A model generated the notes under the pieces. The model had not been told where the DNA came from. It did no database searches and saw only the letters and a program-made list of their open reading frames with translations. 64,000 nt of DNA, taken from assembly GCA_027489355.1 (NCBI GenBank), contig JAIXZY010000036.1:1-64000 (forward strand), given 5' to 3'. Shown piece by piece: positions 17,570 to 26,542 of this stretch. Numbering within the stretch: the first letter of the stretch is position 1; every line of letters starts with the position of its first letter. The position numbers and the translations under genes were made by a program. Origin of the DNA: Paracoccaceae bacterium. GTDB taxonomy: Bacteria; Pseudomonadota; Alphaproteobacteria; Rhodobacterales; Rhodobacteraceae.

Positions 17570-19948
17570 ATGCCGAAGGATCATGGGATTGGCGCGTCCT
17601 TGAAGCGCCGCGAGGATGTCCGCTTCCTGACGGGACGCGGGGTCTATACCGATGACATGGCGCTGCACGGGCAGACCTATGCGGTCTTTGTCCGCTCGAC
17701 CGTGGCGCATGGGCGGATCAAGTCGGTCAACACGGCCAAGGCGGCGGCGATGCCGGGCGTGCTGGCGGTGTTCACCGGCGAGGATTTCAAGGACGTCGGC
17801 GGCAACCCGGCGGGCTGGCTGATCAACAGCCGCGACGGCACCCCGATGCGCGAGCCGAAGCGCCCGGTGCTGGCGCATGGCAAGGTGCGCCATGTGGGCG
17901 ACGCCTATGCCGCCGTTGTGGCCGAGACCTATGCCCAGGCCAAGGATGCCGCGCAGCAGATCGCCGACGACAGCGTGATCGAGGAACTGCCGGCCATCGT
18001 CGACATGAAGGCCGCCGTGGCCGATGCCTCGAACCGCGTGCATGACGAGATCCCGGACAACCTGTGCTTTGACTGGGGCTGGATCGAGGACAACCGCGCC
18101 GCCGTGGATGCCGCGATGCAGGCCGCCCCGCATAAGGTGACGCTGGAACTGGTGAACAACCGGCTGGTGCCGAACGCGATGGAGCCGCGCGCGTCCATCG
18201 GCGAGTACAATCCGGGCACGGGCGATTACAAGCTGACGACGACCAGCCAGAACCCGCACCTGACGCGGCTTCTGGTGGCGGCCTTCGTGCTGGGCATCCC
18301 CGAGAACAAGCTGACCGTTGTTGCTCCAGACGTGGGCGGCGGGTTCGGGTCGAAGATCTACCACTACGGCGAAGAGGCGCTGGTGCTGGCGGCGGCGAAG
18401 AAGCTCGCGCGCCCGGTGCGCTGGACGGCGGAGCGGTCGGAAAGCTTCCTGACCGACGCGCATGGCCGTGACCACGTGACGAAGATCGAACTCGGCTGCA
18501 CCAAGGACGGGCAGATCCTGGCGATCCGGACCGAGACGCTGGCGAACGTGGGGGCCTATCTGTCGAACTTCTCGACCGCGACGCCGACCTTCCTGCACGG
18601 CACGCTGATGGCCGGGCCATACAAGGTGCCGCATGTCTATGTGAACGTGAAAACCGTTTTCACCAATACGGCCCCGGTCGATGCCTACCGCGGCGCGGGC
18701 CGTCCAGAGGCGACCTACAGCCTGGAGCGGATCATCGACAAGATGTGCCGCGAGCTGAACCTTGACCCGTTCGAGGTGCGGCGGAAGAACCTGCTCACGC
18801 CGGACCAGTTCCCCTACACAACTCCGGTCGGGCTGGTCTATGACACCGGCAACTACCAGGCCACGCTGGACAAGGCGATGGCGATGGCGGACGTCTCCGG
18901 GTTCGCCAAGCGGGCGGCGGAGTCCAAGGCGCGCGGCAAGCTGCGCGGGATGGGGCTGTCGACCTGGATCGAGGCTTGCGGGATCGCTCCCAGCCACCTC
19001 GTCGGCATTCTGGGGTCGCGGGTCGGCCTGTATGACGCGGCGACAGTGCGGGTGAACGCGACCGGGAATATCTCGGTGATGACCGGGGCGCACAGCCACG
19101 GGCAGGGGCATGAAACGGTGTTCGCGCAGATCGTGGCCGAGAAGCTGGGGATCCCGGAGTCCTCGGTCGAGATCGTGCATGGCGACACGTCGAAGATCCC
19201 GTTCGGGATGGGGTCCTATGGTAGCCGCTCGCTGGCGGTCTGCGGCACGGCGATGACCAAGGCGGTGGACAAGATCATCGCCAAGGGCAAGAAGATCGCG
19301 GCCCACATGCTGGAAGCCAGCGAAGGCGACATCACTTTCGAGGACGGCAAGTTCCAGGTGGCGGGGACCGACAAGGCCAAGACCTTCGGCGAGATCGCCT
19401 TCTCGGCCTATGTCCCGCACAACTACCCGCTGGAGACGCTGGAACCGGGGCTGGAGGAGACGGCCTTCTACGACCCGGCCAACTTCACCTACCCCGCAGG
19501 GGCCTACATCTGCGAGGTCGAGGTGGACGAGGGCACCGGCAAGGTCGACGTGGTGGCCTTCCACTGCGCGGACGACTTCGGCAACGTGATGAACCCGCTG
19601 ATCGTCGAGGGCCAGGTGCATGGCGGCGTGGGCCAGGGGATCGGCCAGGCGCTGCTGGAGTTCACCACCTATGACGAGAACGGCCAACTGCTGACGGGGT
19701 CCTACATGGATTACCCGATGCCGCGGGCCGAGGATGTGCCGTTCTACAACGTGGACTACAGCTGCCAGACGCCCTGCACGCACAACCCCTTGGGGGTGAA
19801 GGGCTGCGGCGAGGCGGGGGCCATCGGCTCGCCGCCGGCGGTGGTCAACGCGGTGATCGACGCGCTGCATCGCGGGGGGCACACCCACGTGAAGCACATC
19901 GACATGCCAGTCTCGCCGTCGCGGGTCTGGTCGGCGATCAACGGGTAA
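17570..19948 (+). CDS. coxL: Form II molybdenum hydroxylase large subunit (CoxL-like)
   Basis: Molybdopterin-cytosine-dinucleotide subunit of a xanthine dehydrogenase-family enzyme, 792 residues. The active-site loop reads AYRGAGR (in VDAYRGAGRPEATYS), which defines form II; form I CO dehydrogenases carry AYxCSFR with the cysteine bound to copper. Other family blocks: GGGFGSK, DGQILAIRTE, GSHGQGHE-like AHSHGQGHET, and the C-terminal GCGEAGAIGSPPAVVNA with the catalytic Glu. The enzyme therefore oxidises some aldehyde or heterocycle, or CO poorly; the real substrate is not known for form II. Accessory coxDEF-type maturation genes are absent from the window. Confidence 0.9.
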   Translation: MPKDHGIGASLKRREDVRFLTGRGVYTDDMALHGQTYAVFVRSTVAHGRIKSVNTAKAAAMPGVLAVFTGEDFKDVGGNPAGWLINSRDGTPMREPKRPVLAHGKVRHVGDAYAAVVAETYAQAKDAAQQIADDSVIEELPAIVDMKAAVADASNRVHDEIPDNLCFDWGWIEDNRAAVDAAMQAAPHKVTLELVNNRLVPNAMEPRASIGEYNPGTGDYKLTTTSQNPHLTRLLVAAFVLGIPENKLTVVAPDVGGGFGSKIYHYGEEALVLAAAKKLARPVRWTAERSESFLTDAHGRDHVTKIELGCTKDGQILAIRTETLANVGAYLSNFSTATPTFLHGTLMAGPYKVPHVYVNVKTVFTNTAPVDAYRGAGRPEATYSLERIIDKMCRELNLDPFEVRRKNLLTPDQFPYTTPVGLVYDTGNYQATLDKAMAMADVSGFAKRAAESKARGKLRGMGLSTWIEACGIAPSHLVGILGSRVGLYDAATVRVNATGNISVMTGAHSHGQGHETVFAQIVAEKLGIPESSVEIVHGDTSKIPFGMGSYGSRSLAVCGTAMTKAVDKIIAKGKKIAAHMLEASEGDITFEDGKFQVAGTDKAKTFGEIAFSAYVPHNYPLETLEPGLEETAFYDPANFTYPAGAYICEVEVDEGTGKVDVVAFHCADDFGNVMNPLIVEGQVHGGVGQGIGQALLEFTTYDENGQLLTGSYMDYPMPRAEDVPFYNVDYSCQTPCTHNPLGVKGCGEAGAIGSPPAVVNAVIDALHRGGHTHVKHIDMPVSPSRVWSAING

Positions 19949-19958
19949 GGGGGATAAA

Positions 19959-20747
19959 ATGCACAACTTCGATTTCGCAAAACCCTCGACCATCGCGGAA
20001 GCGGCCAAGGCCTTGGCGGCCGATGGGGCGCAGGCCCTGTCGGGCGGGCAGACGCTGATCCCGACGATGAAACAGCGCCTTGCGGCCCCCGGCGTGCTGG
20101 TCAGCCTGACCGGCATTGCCGAGATGCAGGGGGTCTGCATGGGCGACGGCGGCCTCCACATCGGCGCTGCGACACCCCATGCCGTCGTGGCGAAGGAGGC
20201 CAAGGCGCATTACCCGGCGCTGGCGGCGCTGGCGGGTGGCATCGGCGACCCGGCGGTCCGGTCGCGCGGCACCATCGGCGGGTCGATTGCCAACAACGAC
20301 CCGGCAGCCTGCTATCCGTCGGCCGTCTTGGCCTCGGGCGCGACGGTGGTGACGAACAAGCGCAAGATCGCGGCGGATGACTACTTCCAGGGCCTGTTCA
20401 CGACGGCGCTGGAGGAGGGGGAGTTCGTGACGAGCGTCATCTTCCCGATCCCCTCGAGCGCGGCCTATGTGAAGTTCAACCAGCCCGCCAGCCGCTTTGC
20501 CCTGACCGGCGTCTTTGTCGCGAAATACGCCGACGGGGTCCGGGTGGCGGTTACCGGCGCAGGTAACGACGGAGTGTTCCGCTGGAAGGAAGCCGAGGCG
20601 GCGCTGTCGGGGAACTTCTCGGCGGATGCCCTGTCGGGGCTGACGGTCGACCCCGACGGGATGATCGCGGACCTGCATGGCTCGGCCGCCTATCGGGCGA
20701 ACCTGGTCAAGGTTTTGACCGGGCGGGCAGTGACGGCCGCCGGCTGA
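19959..20747 (+). CDS. coxM: Molybdenum hydroxylase FAD subunit (CoxM-like)
   Basis: FAD-binding medium subunit that receives electrons from CoxS. The 262-residue product has the two flavin-binding motifs of the family: SGGQTLIPTMKQR (about residues 28-40; AGGHSLIP in form I) and RGTIGGSIANNDPAACYP (about 105-122). Spacing is 10 nt after coxL, with AAGGGGG as ribosome site. Last gene of the operon: a strong bidirectional terminator follows at 20761-20799. Confidence 0.92.
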   Translation: MHNFDFAKPSTIAEAAKALAADGAQALSGGQTLIPTMKQRLAAPGVLVSLTGIAEMQGVCMGDGGLHIGAATPHAVVAKEAKAHYPALAALAGGIGDPAVRSRGTIGGSIANNDPAACYPSAVLASGATVVTNKRKIAADDYFQGLFTTALEEGEFVTSVIFPIPSSAAYVKFNQPASRFALTGVFVAKYADGVRVAVTGAGNDGVFRWKEAEAALSGNFSADALSGLTVDPDGMIADLHGSAAYRANLVKVLTGRAVTAAG

Positions 20748-20760
20748 GCGCGACACCACA

Positions 20761-20799
20761 GGAAAAGGCCCGGCAGAGCGATCTGCCGGGCCTTTTTCC
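20761..20799. terminator. Bidirectional intrinsic terminator
   Basis: A long stem (20761-20777 with 20782-20799, core AAAGGCCCGGCAGA, loop GCGA) has A-rich and T-rich flanks on opposite sides, so it works for both coxM (+) and the convergent carbonic anhydrase gene (-). Confidence 0.9.
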
Positions 20800-20801
20800 G
20801 T

Positions 20802-21452
20802 TCAGACCGGGAAGAACCCGCCCCGGGCCGGATCGTAGGTTTCCAGCAGACCCTCGCCGGTGTTGTTCCATAGACCGTGCAGCGTCAGCATCTCATCCTC
20901 CACCGCCTTCACGACGAAGGGGAAGGTCAGCAGGTTTTCCAGGCTGGTCAGTACCGCCTCTTTCTCAAGCGCCTGCAGGATCTTGTCGTCGGGCAGATGC
21001 GCGACCTTGTCGAAGCCGGGGCGCAGGATGTCCATCCAGCGGCCCACGAAGCTCGTCTTTTCCTCAAGCGCCGGGGCATGGCCGCGGCACATGTCATGGC
21101 AACCCTTGACGCCCCCGCAGTTGGAATGACCCAGCACCACGATATGCGCGACGCCCAGGCTCGTGACGGCATATTCCACGGCGGCCGAGGTGCCATGGCG
21201 TTCGCCGTCGGGGGTATAGGGCGGCACCAGGTTTGCAATATTGCGGTGGATGAAGAACTCGCCCTCGTCCGCGCCGAAGATCGAGGTGACATGGACCCGG
21301 CTGTCGCAACAGGAGATCACCATCGCGCGGGGGTGCTGGCCGCTTTCCGCAAGCCGGCGATACCAGGCGCGGTTGTCCTGGTAGGTGGTGGCGCGCCAGC
21401 CGTGGAAGCGCTGGACCAGGTAGCTGGGAAGCGGGCGGATCTGATTCATCAT
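20802..21452 (-). CDS. Beta-class carbonic anhydrase
   Basis: Zinc enzyme that interconverts CO2 and bicarbonate in the cytosol. The 216-residue product has the CxDSR motif (C48, D50, R52 in SCCDSRV) and HxxC (H109, C112 in LGHSNCGGV), which together give the zinc ligands and the Asp/Arg dyad. The ATG at 21452 follows a GAGGGA site by about 10 nt; the frame is open further upstream (to 21491) without a better start. It is convergent with coxM, and the two share the terminator. Confidence 0.95.
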   Translation of the reverse strand: MMNQIRPLPSYLVQRFHGWRATTYQDNRAWYRRLAESGQHPRAMVISCCDSRVHVTSIFGADEGEFFIHRNIANLVPPYTPDGERHGTSAAVEYAVTSLGVAHIVVLGHSNCGGVKGCHDMCRGHAPALEEKTSFVGRWMDILRPGFDKVAHLPDDKILQALEKEAVLTSLENLLTFPFVVKAVEDEMLTLHGLWNNTGEGLLETYDPARGGFFPV

Positions 21453-21601
21453 CGGCAGGGTCCCTCGTGACTCCTTCTGCCTATGCCGCATTTGCGGAAA
21501 ATTCGAGGGGCAAATTCCGCGGTGGCCGGAGGAGGTGCAACCAATTGTTCAGCAAGAGAGCGCAGTCTGGCGGCGGGTGTGAAGAAACTTGGGTGTTCAA
21601 G

Positions 21602-21982
21602 ATGGGCGAGATTGCCGCTCTGCGGCCGCGAGAGGTCGTGCGTCAGGATGTCGAGGCGATAGCGGTGATCTACCGCAACCTGGGCGCTCCGGTGGCGGAA
21701 CAGATGGTGACGCGGGCGCTGGGGGAACTGGCGCTGACGATGGCCGGCATTGCCGAAAAGGTGCGCGCGCAAGAGCTGCGGGATCTGGCGCGGCAACTGG
21801 GCCGGCTGGGGCGGTTGGCAGCAGACCTGGGGCTTCTGACGCTGGCGACGGTGGCGGGTGACGCCAGGATCTGCCTGGAACGCGCCGACAGCACGGCCTT
21901 CTCGGCGGTGTGGGCGCGGTTGATGCGGGTGGCGGAACGTTCATTGGCGATCGAGGCGGGGGTGGCCGACCGGACGTCCTGA
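21602..21982 (+). CDS. Conserved-looking hypothetical protein, helical
   Basis: No family recognised with certainty. The 126-residue product (start ATG 21602, MGEIAALRPREVV) is predicted almost wholly alpha-helical, with an Ala/Leu/Arg heptad character and no signal peptide. The general look (four-helix bundle length, with a short segment of TLATVAGDARICLERADS) recalls histidine phosphotransfer-like bundles, but no clear phospho-accepting His is present, so this is not claimed. It lies 139 nt upstream of the M17 aminopeptidase on the same strand. An earlier in-frame start at 21467 would reach into the carbonic anhydrase promoter and was rejected. Confidence 0.6.
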   Translation: MGEIAALRPREVVRQDVEAIAVIYRNLGAPVAEQMVTRALGELALTMAGIAEKVRAQELRDLARQLGRLGRLAADLGLLTLATVAGDARICLERADSTAFSAVWARLMRVAERSLAIEAGVADRTS

Positions 21983-22120
21983 TCGGGTGGCGGCCGTCAC
22001 GGCCCCGGGGTGTGCAATCGATTGCGCCGGCAAACGGCGGCGGATTTCTCGAAGGGCTTGCCTCTGGTGCGGGATTTCCGGCAACTGGTCACAGATGTCC
22101 CAACGCAGTTCCGACCGATC

Positions 22121-23515
22121 ATGACCAGCCCTTATGCCTTCGCCGAACCCTCTGCCGCGTCGCGTCCCTTGCACGTCGTCCGTCCCGGGGAATTGCCCGA
22201 CTTCCTGGCCAATGCCGGTGCCGCCTGGGCGGCTTGGCTGAAGGCAACGGGGTTCGAGGCGGGGCTGGGCGAGGTTCGGCTGCTTCCGGGACCGGACGGC
22301 AGCGTCGCGGGCGCGGTCGCGGGCTATGGCAAGCCACCGGCGCGCAAGCGGCAGCGGTTCGGCCTGGCCAAGGCGATCGCCGCCCTGCCCGAGGGGGACT
22401 GGCGGCTGGAAGGCAAGCTCGACGTCCCGGAACGGACCGAGGCGGCGCTGGCCTGGCTCATGTCTGGCTACCGCTTCGACCGCTACCGACCGAAGAAGCA
22501 GCCCCCCACCCTGCCCCGCCTGGTCTGCCCCGAGGGGCTGGATGCCGCGCGCCTGGTCGCCATGGCCGAGGGCGAGGCGCTGACGCGCGATCTGATCAAC
22601 ACTCCTGCGCAGGACATGGGGCCGGCCGAGCTTGAGGCCGCCTTCCTTGCGCTGGCCAACGATTTCGGGGCCGAGGCGAAGGTCATCCGGGGCGCCGATC
22701 TGCTGACGCAGAATTTCCCGATGATCCACGCAGTCGGCCGCGCCAGCGTGCGCGACCCGCGGCTTCTGGACCTGCGCTGGGGCAAGGCGGGGCCGAAGCT
22801 GACGCTGGTCGGCAAGGGGGTCTGCTTCGACACGGGCGGGCTGAACCTGAAGCCCTCGACCGGGATGAGCCTGATGAAGAAGGACATGGGCGGCGCGGCC
22901 ACGGTGATGGGGCTGGCGCGGATGATCATGGCGCTGGACCTGCCGGTGCAGCTGCGCGTCCTGGTCCCGGCGGTCGAGAACCTGATCGACGGCAACGCGC
23001 TGAAGCCGAAGGACATCCTGACCAGCCGCAAGGGCCTGACGGTCGAGGTCAACGACACCGACGCCGAGGGGCGGCTGGTCCTGGCCGATGCGCTGGCCTA
23101 TGCTTGCGAGGACGCACCCGAGGTGCTGGTCAGCATGGCGACCCTGACCGGCGCCGCGCGGGTGGCGGTGGGGCCGGACCTCGCGCCATATTACACCGAC
23201 GATGAGGTGATGGCGCAGGCGCTGGAGGCGGGGGCCAGGACGGGCTTCGACCCGGTCTGGCGGATGCCCTTCCACGACGCCTATGAAAGCGTGATCGAGC
23301 CGGGGATCGCCGATCTGGACAACGCGCCGGGCTACGGCTTTGCGGGCTCGATCACGGCGGCGCTGTTCCTCCGGCGCTTTGTCGACGGGCCGCGCTACAT
23401 GCATTTCGACATCTACGGCCATACCCCGAACGAGCTTCCGGCGCGGCCGAAGGGCGGGGTCGGCCAGGGCGCGCGGGCGCTTCTGGAAGGCCTGGGCGCA
23501 ATGCTGTCGCTGTAA
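22121..23515 (+). CDS. M17 family leucyl aminopeptidase
   Basis: Cytosolic di-metal aminopeptidase (PepA/PepB family) that removes N-terminal residues. The 464-residue product has VGKGVCFDTGGLNLKPSTGM with the catalytic Lys and metal Asp, MKKDMGGAATVMG, and the M17 signature NDTDAEGRLVLADAL. The N-terminal domain is shorter and different from E. coli PepA, as in many alphaproteobacterial paralogues. I start at ATG 22121 (MTSPYAF); the open frame upstream has no support. It is followed after 22 nt by an NlpC/P60 hydrolase gene on the same strand, probably co-transcribed. Confidence 0.93.
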   Translation: MTSPYAFAEPSAASRPLHVVRPGELPDFLANAGAAWAAWLKATGFEAGLGEVRLLPGPDGSVAGAVAGYGKPPARKRQRFGLAKAIAALPEGDWRLEGKLDVPERTEAALAWLMSGYRFDRYRPKKQPPTLPRLVCPEGLDAARLVAMAEGEALTRDLINTPAQDMGPAELEAAFLALANDFGAEAKVIRGADLLTQNFPMIHAVGRASVRDPRLLDLRWGKAGPKLTLVGKGVCFDTGGLNLKPSTGMSLMKKDMGGAATVMGLARMIMALDLPVQLRVLVPAVENLIDGNALKPKDILTSRKGLTVEVNDTDAEGRLVLADALAYACEDAPEVLVSMATLTGAARVAVGPDLAPYYTDDEVMAQALEAGARTGFDPVWRMPFHDAYESVIEPGIADLDNAPGYGFAGSITAALFLRRFVDGPRYMHFDIYGHTPNELPARPKGGVGQGARALLEGLGAMLSL

Positions 23516-23537
23516 AGAAACGAGTGGAGAGAGGGTG

Positions 23538-24353
23538 ATGGACAGACGGCTGACGCCCTTTTCGGGACGGGTGGCGCATGTCTCGCTCAGCGGGGTGGTG
23601 AACGCCCCGCTGACCGAAGGTCTCCAGGCGCAGGTGATCGTGCCAGTGGCGAATCTGCGGGCCAGCCCCGGCGGGGCGCGCGACCGGCAGCTTCTGCTGG
23701 GCGAGGCGGTGACGGTGATCGACCGCGACCAGGGCCATGCCTTCGTGATGGCGGCGCGCGACGGTTATTGCGGCTGGATGGCGGAAGGCGATCTGGGCAA
23801 GGGTCCGGCGCCGACGCATTGGGTCGCGGCCCCCGGCACGCATCTTTACACCGACCCCAAGGTCCAGGCACCCGAGACGGCGGGGCTGAGCCTTGGGTCA
23901 CGGCTGGCGGTCATCGGATCCTGGGGGGCCTGGGCCAATACGCCGCACGGCTATGTGCCGATGTGCCACCTGCGCCCGCTGGGCGACTGGGCGGCCGACC
24001 CGGTGACGGTGGCGGAAAGCCTGCTGGGGACGCCCTATCTCTGGGGCGGAAACTCGCGCTTCGGGATCGACTGTTCAGGCCTGGCGCAACTGTCGATGCA
24101 CGCCTGTGGCCTGCCCTGCCCCGGCGACAGCGACATGCAGATGGCCCTTGGCCGGTCGCTGGCCCCCAACGAGCCGATGAAGCGCGGGGACCTGATCTTC
24201 TGGAAGGGACATGTCGCGCTGGTGGTCGACCGCGACCGGCTGATCCACGCCAATGGCCACACGATGTCCGTGGCCTATGAAGGGATAAAGGACTGCGTGG
24301 CGCGCGTCTCGGCCGAGGGGGGCGGGTTGGTCTTGGCGCGGCAGCGGCCTTAG
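23538..24353 (+). CDS. NlpC/P60 cell-wall peptidase with SH3 repeats
   Basis: Likely cleaves peptide links in peptidoglycan or its recycling products (gamma-D-Glu-mDAP type). The 271-residue product has two bacterial SH3-like segments (about 30-90 and 95-147) and then the NlpC/P60 domain (about 150-271) with catalytic C179 in FGIDCSGLAQ and histidines H225 (WKGHVAL) and H237 (LIHANG). There is no signal peptide or membrane segment at the N-terminus, so it may act on muropeptides in the cytosol, together with the adjacent M17 aminopeptidase. Start ATG 23538 follows GAGAGAGGG. It overlaps the convergent DUF2794 gene by 4 nt. Confidence 0.9.
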   Translation: MDRRLTPFSGRVAHVSLSGVVNAPLTEGLQAQVIVPVANLRASPGGARDRQLLLGEAVTVIDRDQGHAFVMAARDGYCGWMAEGDLGKGPAPTHWVAAPGTHLYTDPKVQAPETAGLSLGSRLAVIGSWGAWANTPHGYVPMCHLRPLGDWAADPVTVAESLLGTPYLWGGNSRFGIDCSGLAQLSMHACGLPCPGDSDMQMALGRSLAPNEPMKRGDLIFWKGHVALVVDRDRLIHANGHTMSVAYEGIKDCVARVSAEGGGLVLARQRP

Positions 24354-24694
24354 ACCGGGCCGATCAGCCGCTTTTCCAGCACCTTCAGCACCTGGTCAAG
24401 GTCATGGCCCCGGCGCAGCACGCGGCCGTCCATGCCGACGACCGCGTAAAGCCCCTGCCGATGGCGCAGCTTCGGGCGTTTCTCGATGCGGTAGAGCGGC
24501 GTTTCCGCAGTGCGGCGGAAGATGGCGAAGACGGCAAGGTCGCGCATCGCGGCGATGGCATAGTCCCGCCATTCGCCTGCGGCGACCATCCGGCCATAGA
24601 CTCGCAGGATCAGTCCCAGTTCCTTGCGGTCGAAGCTGACCTGTTCGGACACCTGGGCCGAGGACGGAAACGGGATGGGCGCTTCGGCATTCAT
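24350..24694 (-). CDS. DUF2794 family protein
   Basis: Short alphaproteobacterial protein (114 residues) recognised by VSFDRKELGLILRVYGRMVA and WRDYAIAAMRDLAVFAIFRR, the conserved N-terminal half of DUF2794, and by the basic YRIEKRPKLRHRQGLYAVV region. No signal peptide and no membrane segment. Function is unknown in the family. It stands alone between the convergent NlpC/P60 gene (4-nt overlap) and the asparaginase gene 31 nt upstream of its end, on the same strand, so it may be co-transcribed with neither. Confidence 0.8.
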   Translation of the reverse strand: MNAEAPIPFPSSAQVSEQVSFDRKELGLILRVYGRMVAAGEWRDYAIAAMRDLAVFAIFRRTAETPLYRIEKRPKLRHRQGLYAVVGMDGRVLRRGHDLDQVLKVLEKRLIGPV

Positions 24695-24724
24695 CCGGAA
24701 AGCTTACGCGCTTCGACCTTCAAA

Positions 24725-25732
24725 TCAACCGGGAAAGCCGTCGGCCATCCGGTAGAAGCCCGTCTCCATCTTGCGCCAGTTGCGCTGGACCCCGGCCATG
24801 CGCTTCACCGCCGCCGGATGCGCAGGGTCCAGAACGCCGATCCTCACCAGCAGCGCCGCAATCGCCGCTTCCGAAGCGCGATAGCCGCCGTCGACCACTT
24901 TCAGCGCGATTCCCAGGCCCTTTTCCGGCACGATGGCGACATAGACCGCCTCGGCCCCGCCCTTGATTGCCACGCGCCCGTCCATCGCGCGCATCAGTTC
25001 GGTGCAGGCCTGCCCCTCGCCCGAGATCAGGTGCGGATGCGCCGCCATCGCGCGGGTCAGGCGCACCATCGCATCCTCGCGCGCGCCGTGGCCTTCGCGG
25101 GCCGTGGCAAAGCGGGCCATGCCGCGGGCCAGCGCCCCCACCGTCATCGCGAAGTTCGGTGCCGAGCAGCCGTCGACGCCCCAGCCCGCGACCGTCTCGC
25201 CCGTGACCTCTTCGGTCGCGGCGCGGACGGCTTTTTGCAGCGGGTGGTCGATCTCGATGTATTCCGGCCCGGCCTTGAGGTGCTGCGTCACGGTCAGGAA
25301 GCCCGAATGCTTGCCCGAGCAGTTGTTGTGCAGCTGGCAGGGCTTTTCGCCCGCGCGGATCAGGCGGTCGCGTTCCGCAATGTCGCCGGGTTCATGCGCG
25401 CCGCAGCGCAGGTCGGATTCGGACAGGCCGAGATCAGCGATCCAGCGGCCGGCAAGGTCGACATGGACATGCGCGCCCCGGTGGCTGGCGCAGGACAGGG
25501 CAACATGCGCCTGGGACAGGCCGCGGGCATCGGCCGCCCCCGTCTCGATCAGGGGCAGGGCCTGCAGCATCTTGGCCGAGGATCGCGGGAAGATCACCGC
25601 ATCGGGGTTGCCCCAGGCGGCGACGATGCCCTTGGCGTCGCAGATCACCGCATGGCCCAGGTGCGTGCATTCCAGCAGCCCGCCGCGCCAGACCTCCATC
25701 ACCGGGACAGCACCATCCTTCACCGTCGCCAT
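24725..25732 (-). CDS. L-asparaginase II family (Rhizobium etli ReAV-like)
   Basis: Hydrolyses asparagine to aspartate and ammonia; belongs to PF06089, unrelated to E. coli AnsA/AnsB. The 335-residue product keeps the family catalytic residues: SSAK (S51/S52 with K54), S80 in LSCASH, and the metal site C138 and K141 (NNCSGKHSGF) with C189 (VDGCSAPNF), matching the Cys/Lys/Cys zinc site described for ReAV. Start ATG 25732 has a GGAGG site 5 nt upstream; the extra 18 codons to 25786 were rejected for that reason. Divergent from the IalB-like gene. Confidence 0.92.
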   Translation of the reverse strand: MATVKDGAVPVMEVWRGGLLECTHLGHAVICDAKGIVAAWGNPDAVIFPRSSAKMLQALPLIETGAADARGLSQAHVALSCASHRGAHVHVDLAGRWIADLGLSESDLRCGAHEPGDIAERDRLIRAGEKPCQLHNNCSGKHSGFLTVTQHLKAGPEYIEIDHPLQKAVRAATEEVTGETVAGWGVDGCSAPNFAMTVGALARGMARFATAREGHGAREDAMVRLTRAMAAHPHLISGEGQACTELMRAMDGRVAIKGGAEAVYVAIVPEKGLGIALKVVDGGYRASEAAIAALLVRIGVLDPAHPAAVKRMAGVQRNWRKMETGFYRMADGFPG

Positions 25733-25900
25733 CGGGACCTCCGTCACATGTGCGCGAAATGTCGCCCACGGGGCTTTCGCGCCCAAGGGCTTTTGATTAT
25801 GGCTGGAATATCGGGTAGAAGGGCGGCGCGCCAGTCAAAAGGCCTGCGAAAGGCCGGGCGCGTGGCAAGGAACCAAGACAGCTTGGAGGCTGCGTCAGAC

Positions 25901-26419
25901 ATGACTTCCCTTTTCGGTCGCACGCTTGCGGTTGCCGCGATCACGCTTGCCGGGTCGGTGGCCACGGCCCAGGAATCGACCAACCGGGTCGCCACGATGA
26001 CCGACTGGAACGTCTTCACCGAGGAAAACCCCAAGGAGTGCTGGGGTGTCTCGAAGCCGAAGGAAACCGTGAACAGCCGCGACGGCCAACCGGTGTCCGT
26101 ACGGCGCGGTGACATTCTTCTGTTCGTGACCTTCCGGCCGGGCAAGCCGGGCGAGATCAGCTTTACCGGCGGCTATCCGTTTGCCGGCGGCTCGACCGTG
26201 GACGTGGTGGTGGATGGCAACAACTACCAGCTCTTCACCGACGGCGAATGGGCCTGGCCGGGCAGCGCCGAGGATGACGCCAAGCTTCTGGCCGCGCTGA
26301 AGGCGGGGACGACGGCCACTCTGACCGCACGGTCCGGCAAGGGCACGCAGACGGTGGATACCTTCAGCCTGCGCGGCTTCACCGCAGCCATGGAAGACGC
26401 CGAGAAGCGCTGCTCGTAA
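25901..26419 (+). CDS. Invasion-associated locus B (IalB)-like periplasmic protein
   Basis: A 172-residue exported protein with a Sec signal peptide (cut after about residue 23, SVATAQ). The mature part has the IalB pattern: DWNVFTEENPKECWGVSKP near the start, beta-rich middle with GDILLFVTFRP, and a C-terminal LRGFTAAMEDAEKRCS, with the two Cys in position to bond. IalB family proteins are periplasmic or membrane-associated and have no enzymatic role assigned. Start ATG 25901 is the first in frame that gives a signal peptide. It ends before an intrinsic terminator at 26441. Confidence 0.82.
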   Translation: MTSLFGRTLAVAAITLAGSVATAQESTNRVATMTDWNVFTEENPKECWGVSKPKETVNSRDGQPVSVRRGDILLFVTFRPGKPGEISFTGGYPFAGGSTVDVVVDGNNYQLFTDGEWAWPGSAEDDAKLLAALKAGTTATLTARSGKGTQTVDTFSLRGFTAAMEDAEKRCS

Positions 26420-26440
26420 TCCCTGCGGCACGGCACCAGG

Positions 26441-26469
26441 GCGCCCCTGTCGCGGGGCGCTTTTCTTTT
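26441..26469 (+). terminator. Intrinsic terminator after the IalB-like gene
   Basis: Seven-bp stem GCGCCCC/GGGGCGC (26441-26447 with 26454-26460, loop of six) followed by TTTTCTTTT. Confidence 0.85.
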
Positions 26470-26542
26470 GCGCCGGCTGCGCCTATATCGCGCCGGATAC
26501 CAGATCGCCTGTGACAAGGCCCCCACTCAAGGATCTGCCGCC

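Noticed and set aside
21602-21982. Histidine phosphotransfer protein for the hybrid kinase
   Set aside because: The helical protein lacks a convincing conserved His with the HxxKG-type pattern and is over 5 kb from the kinase.
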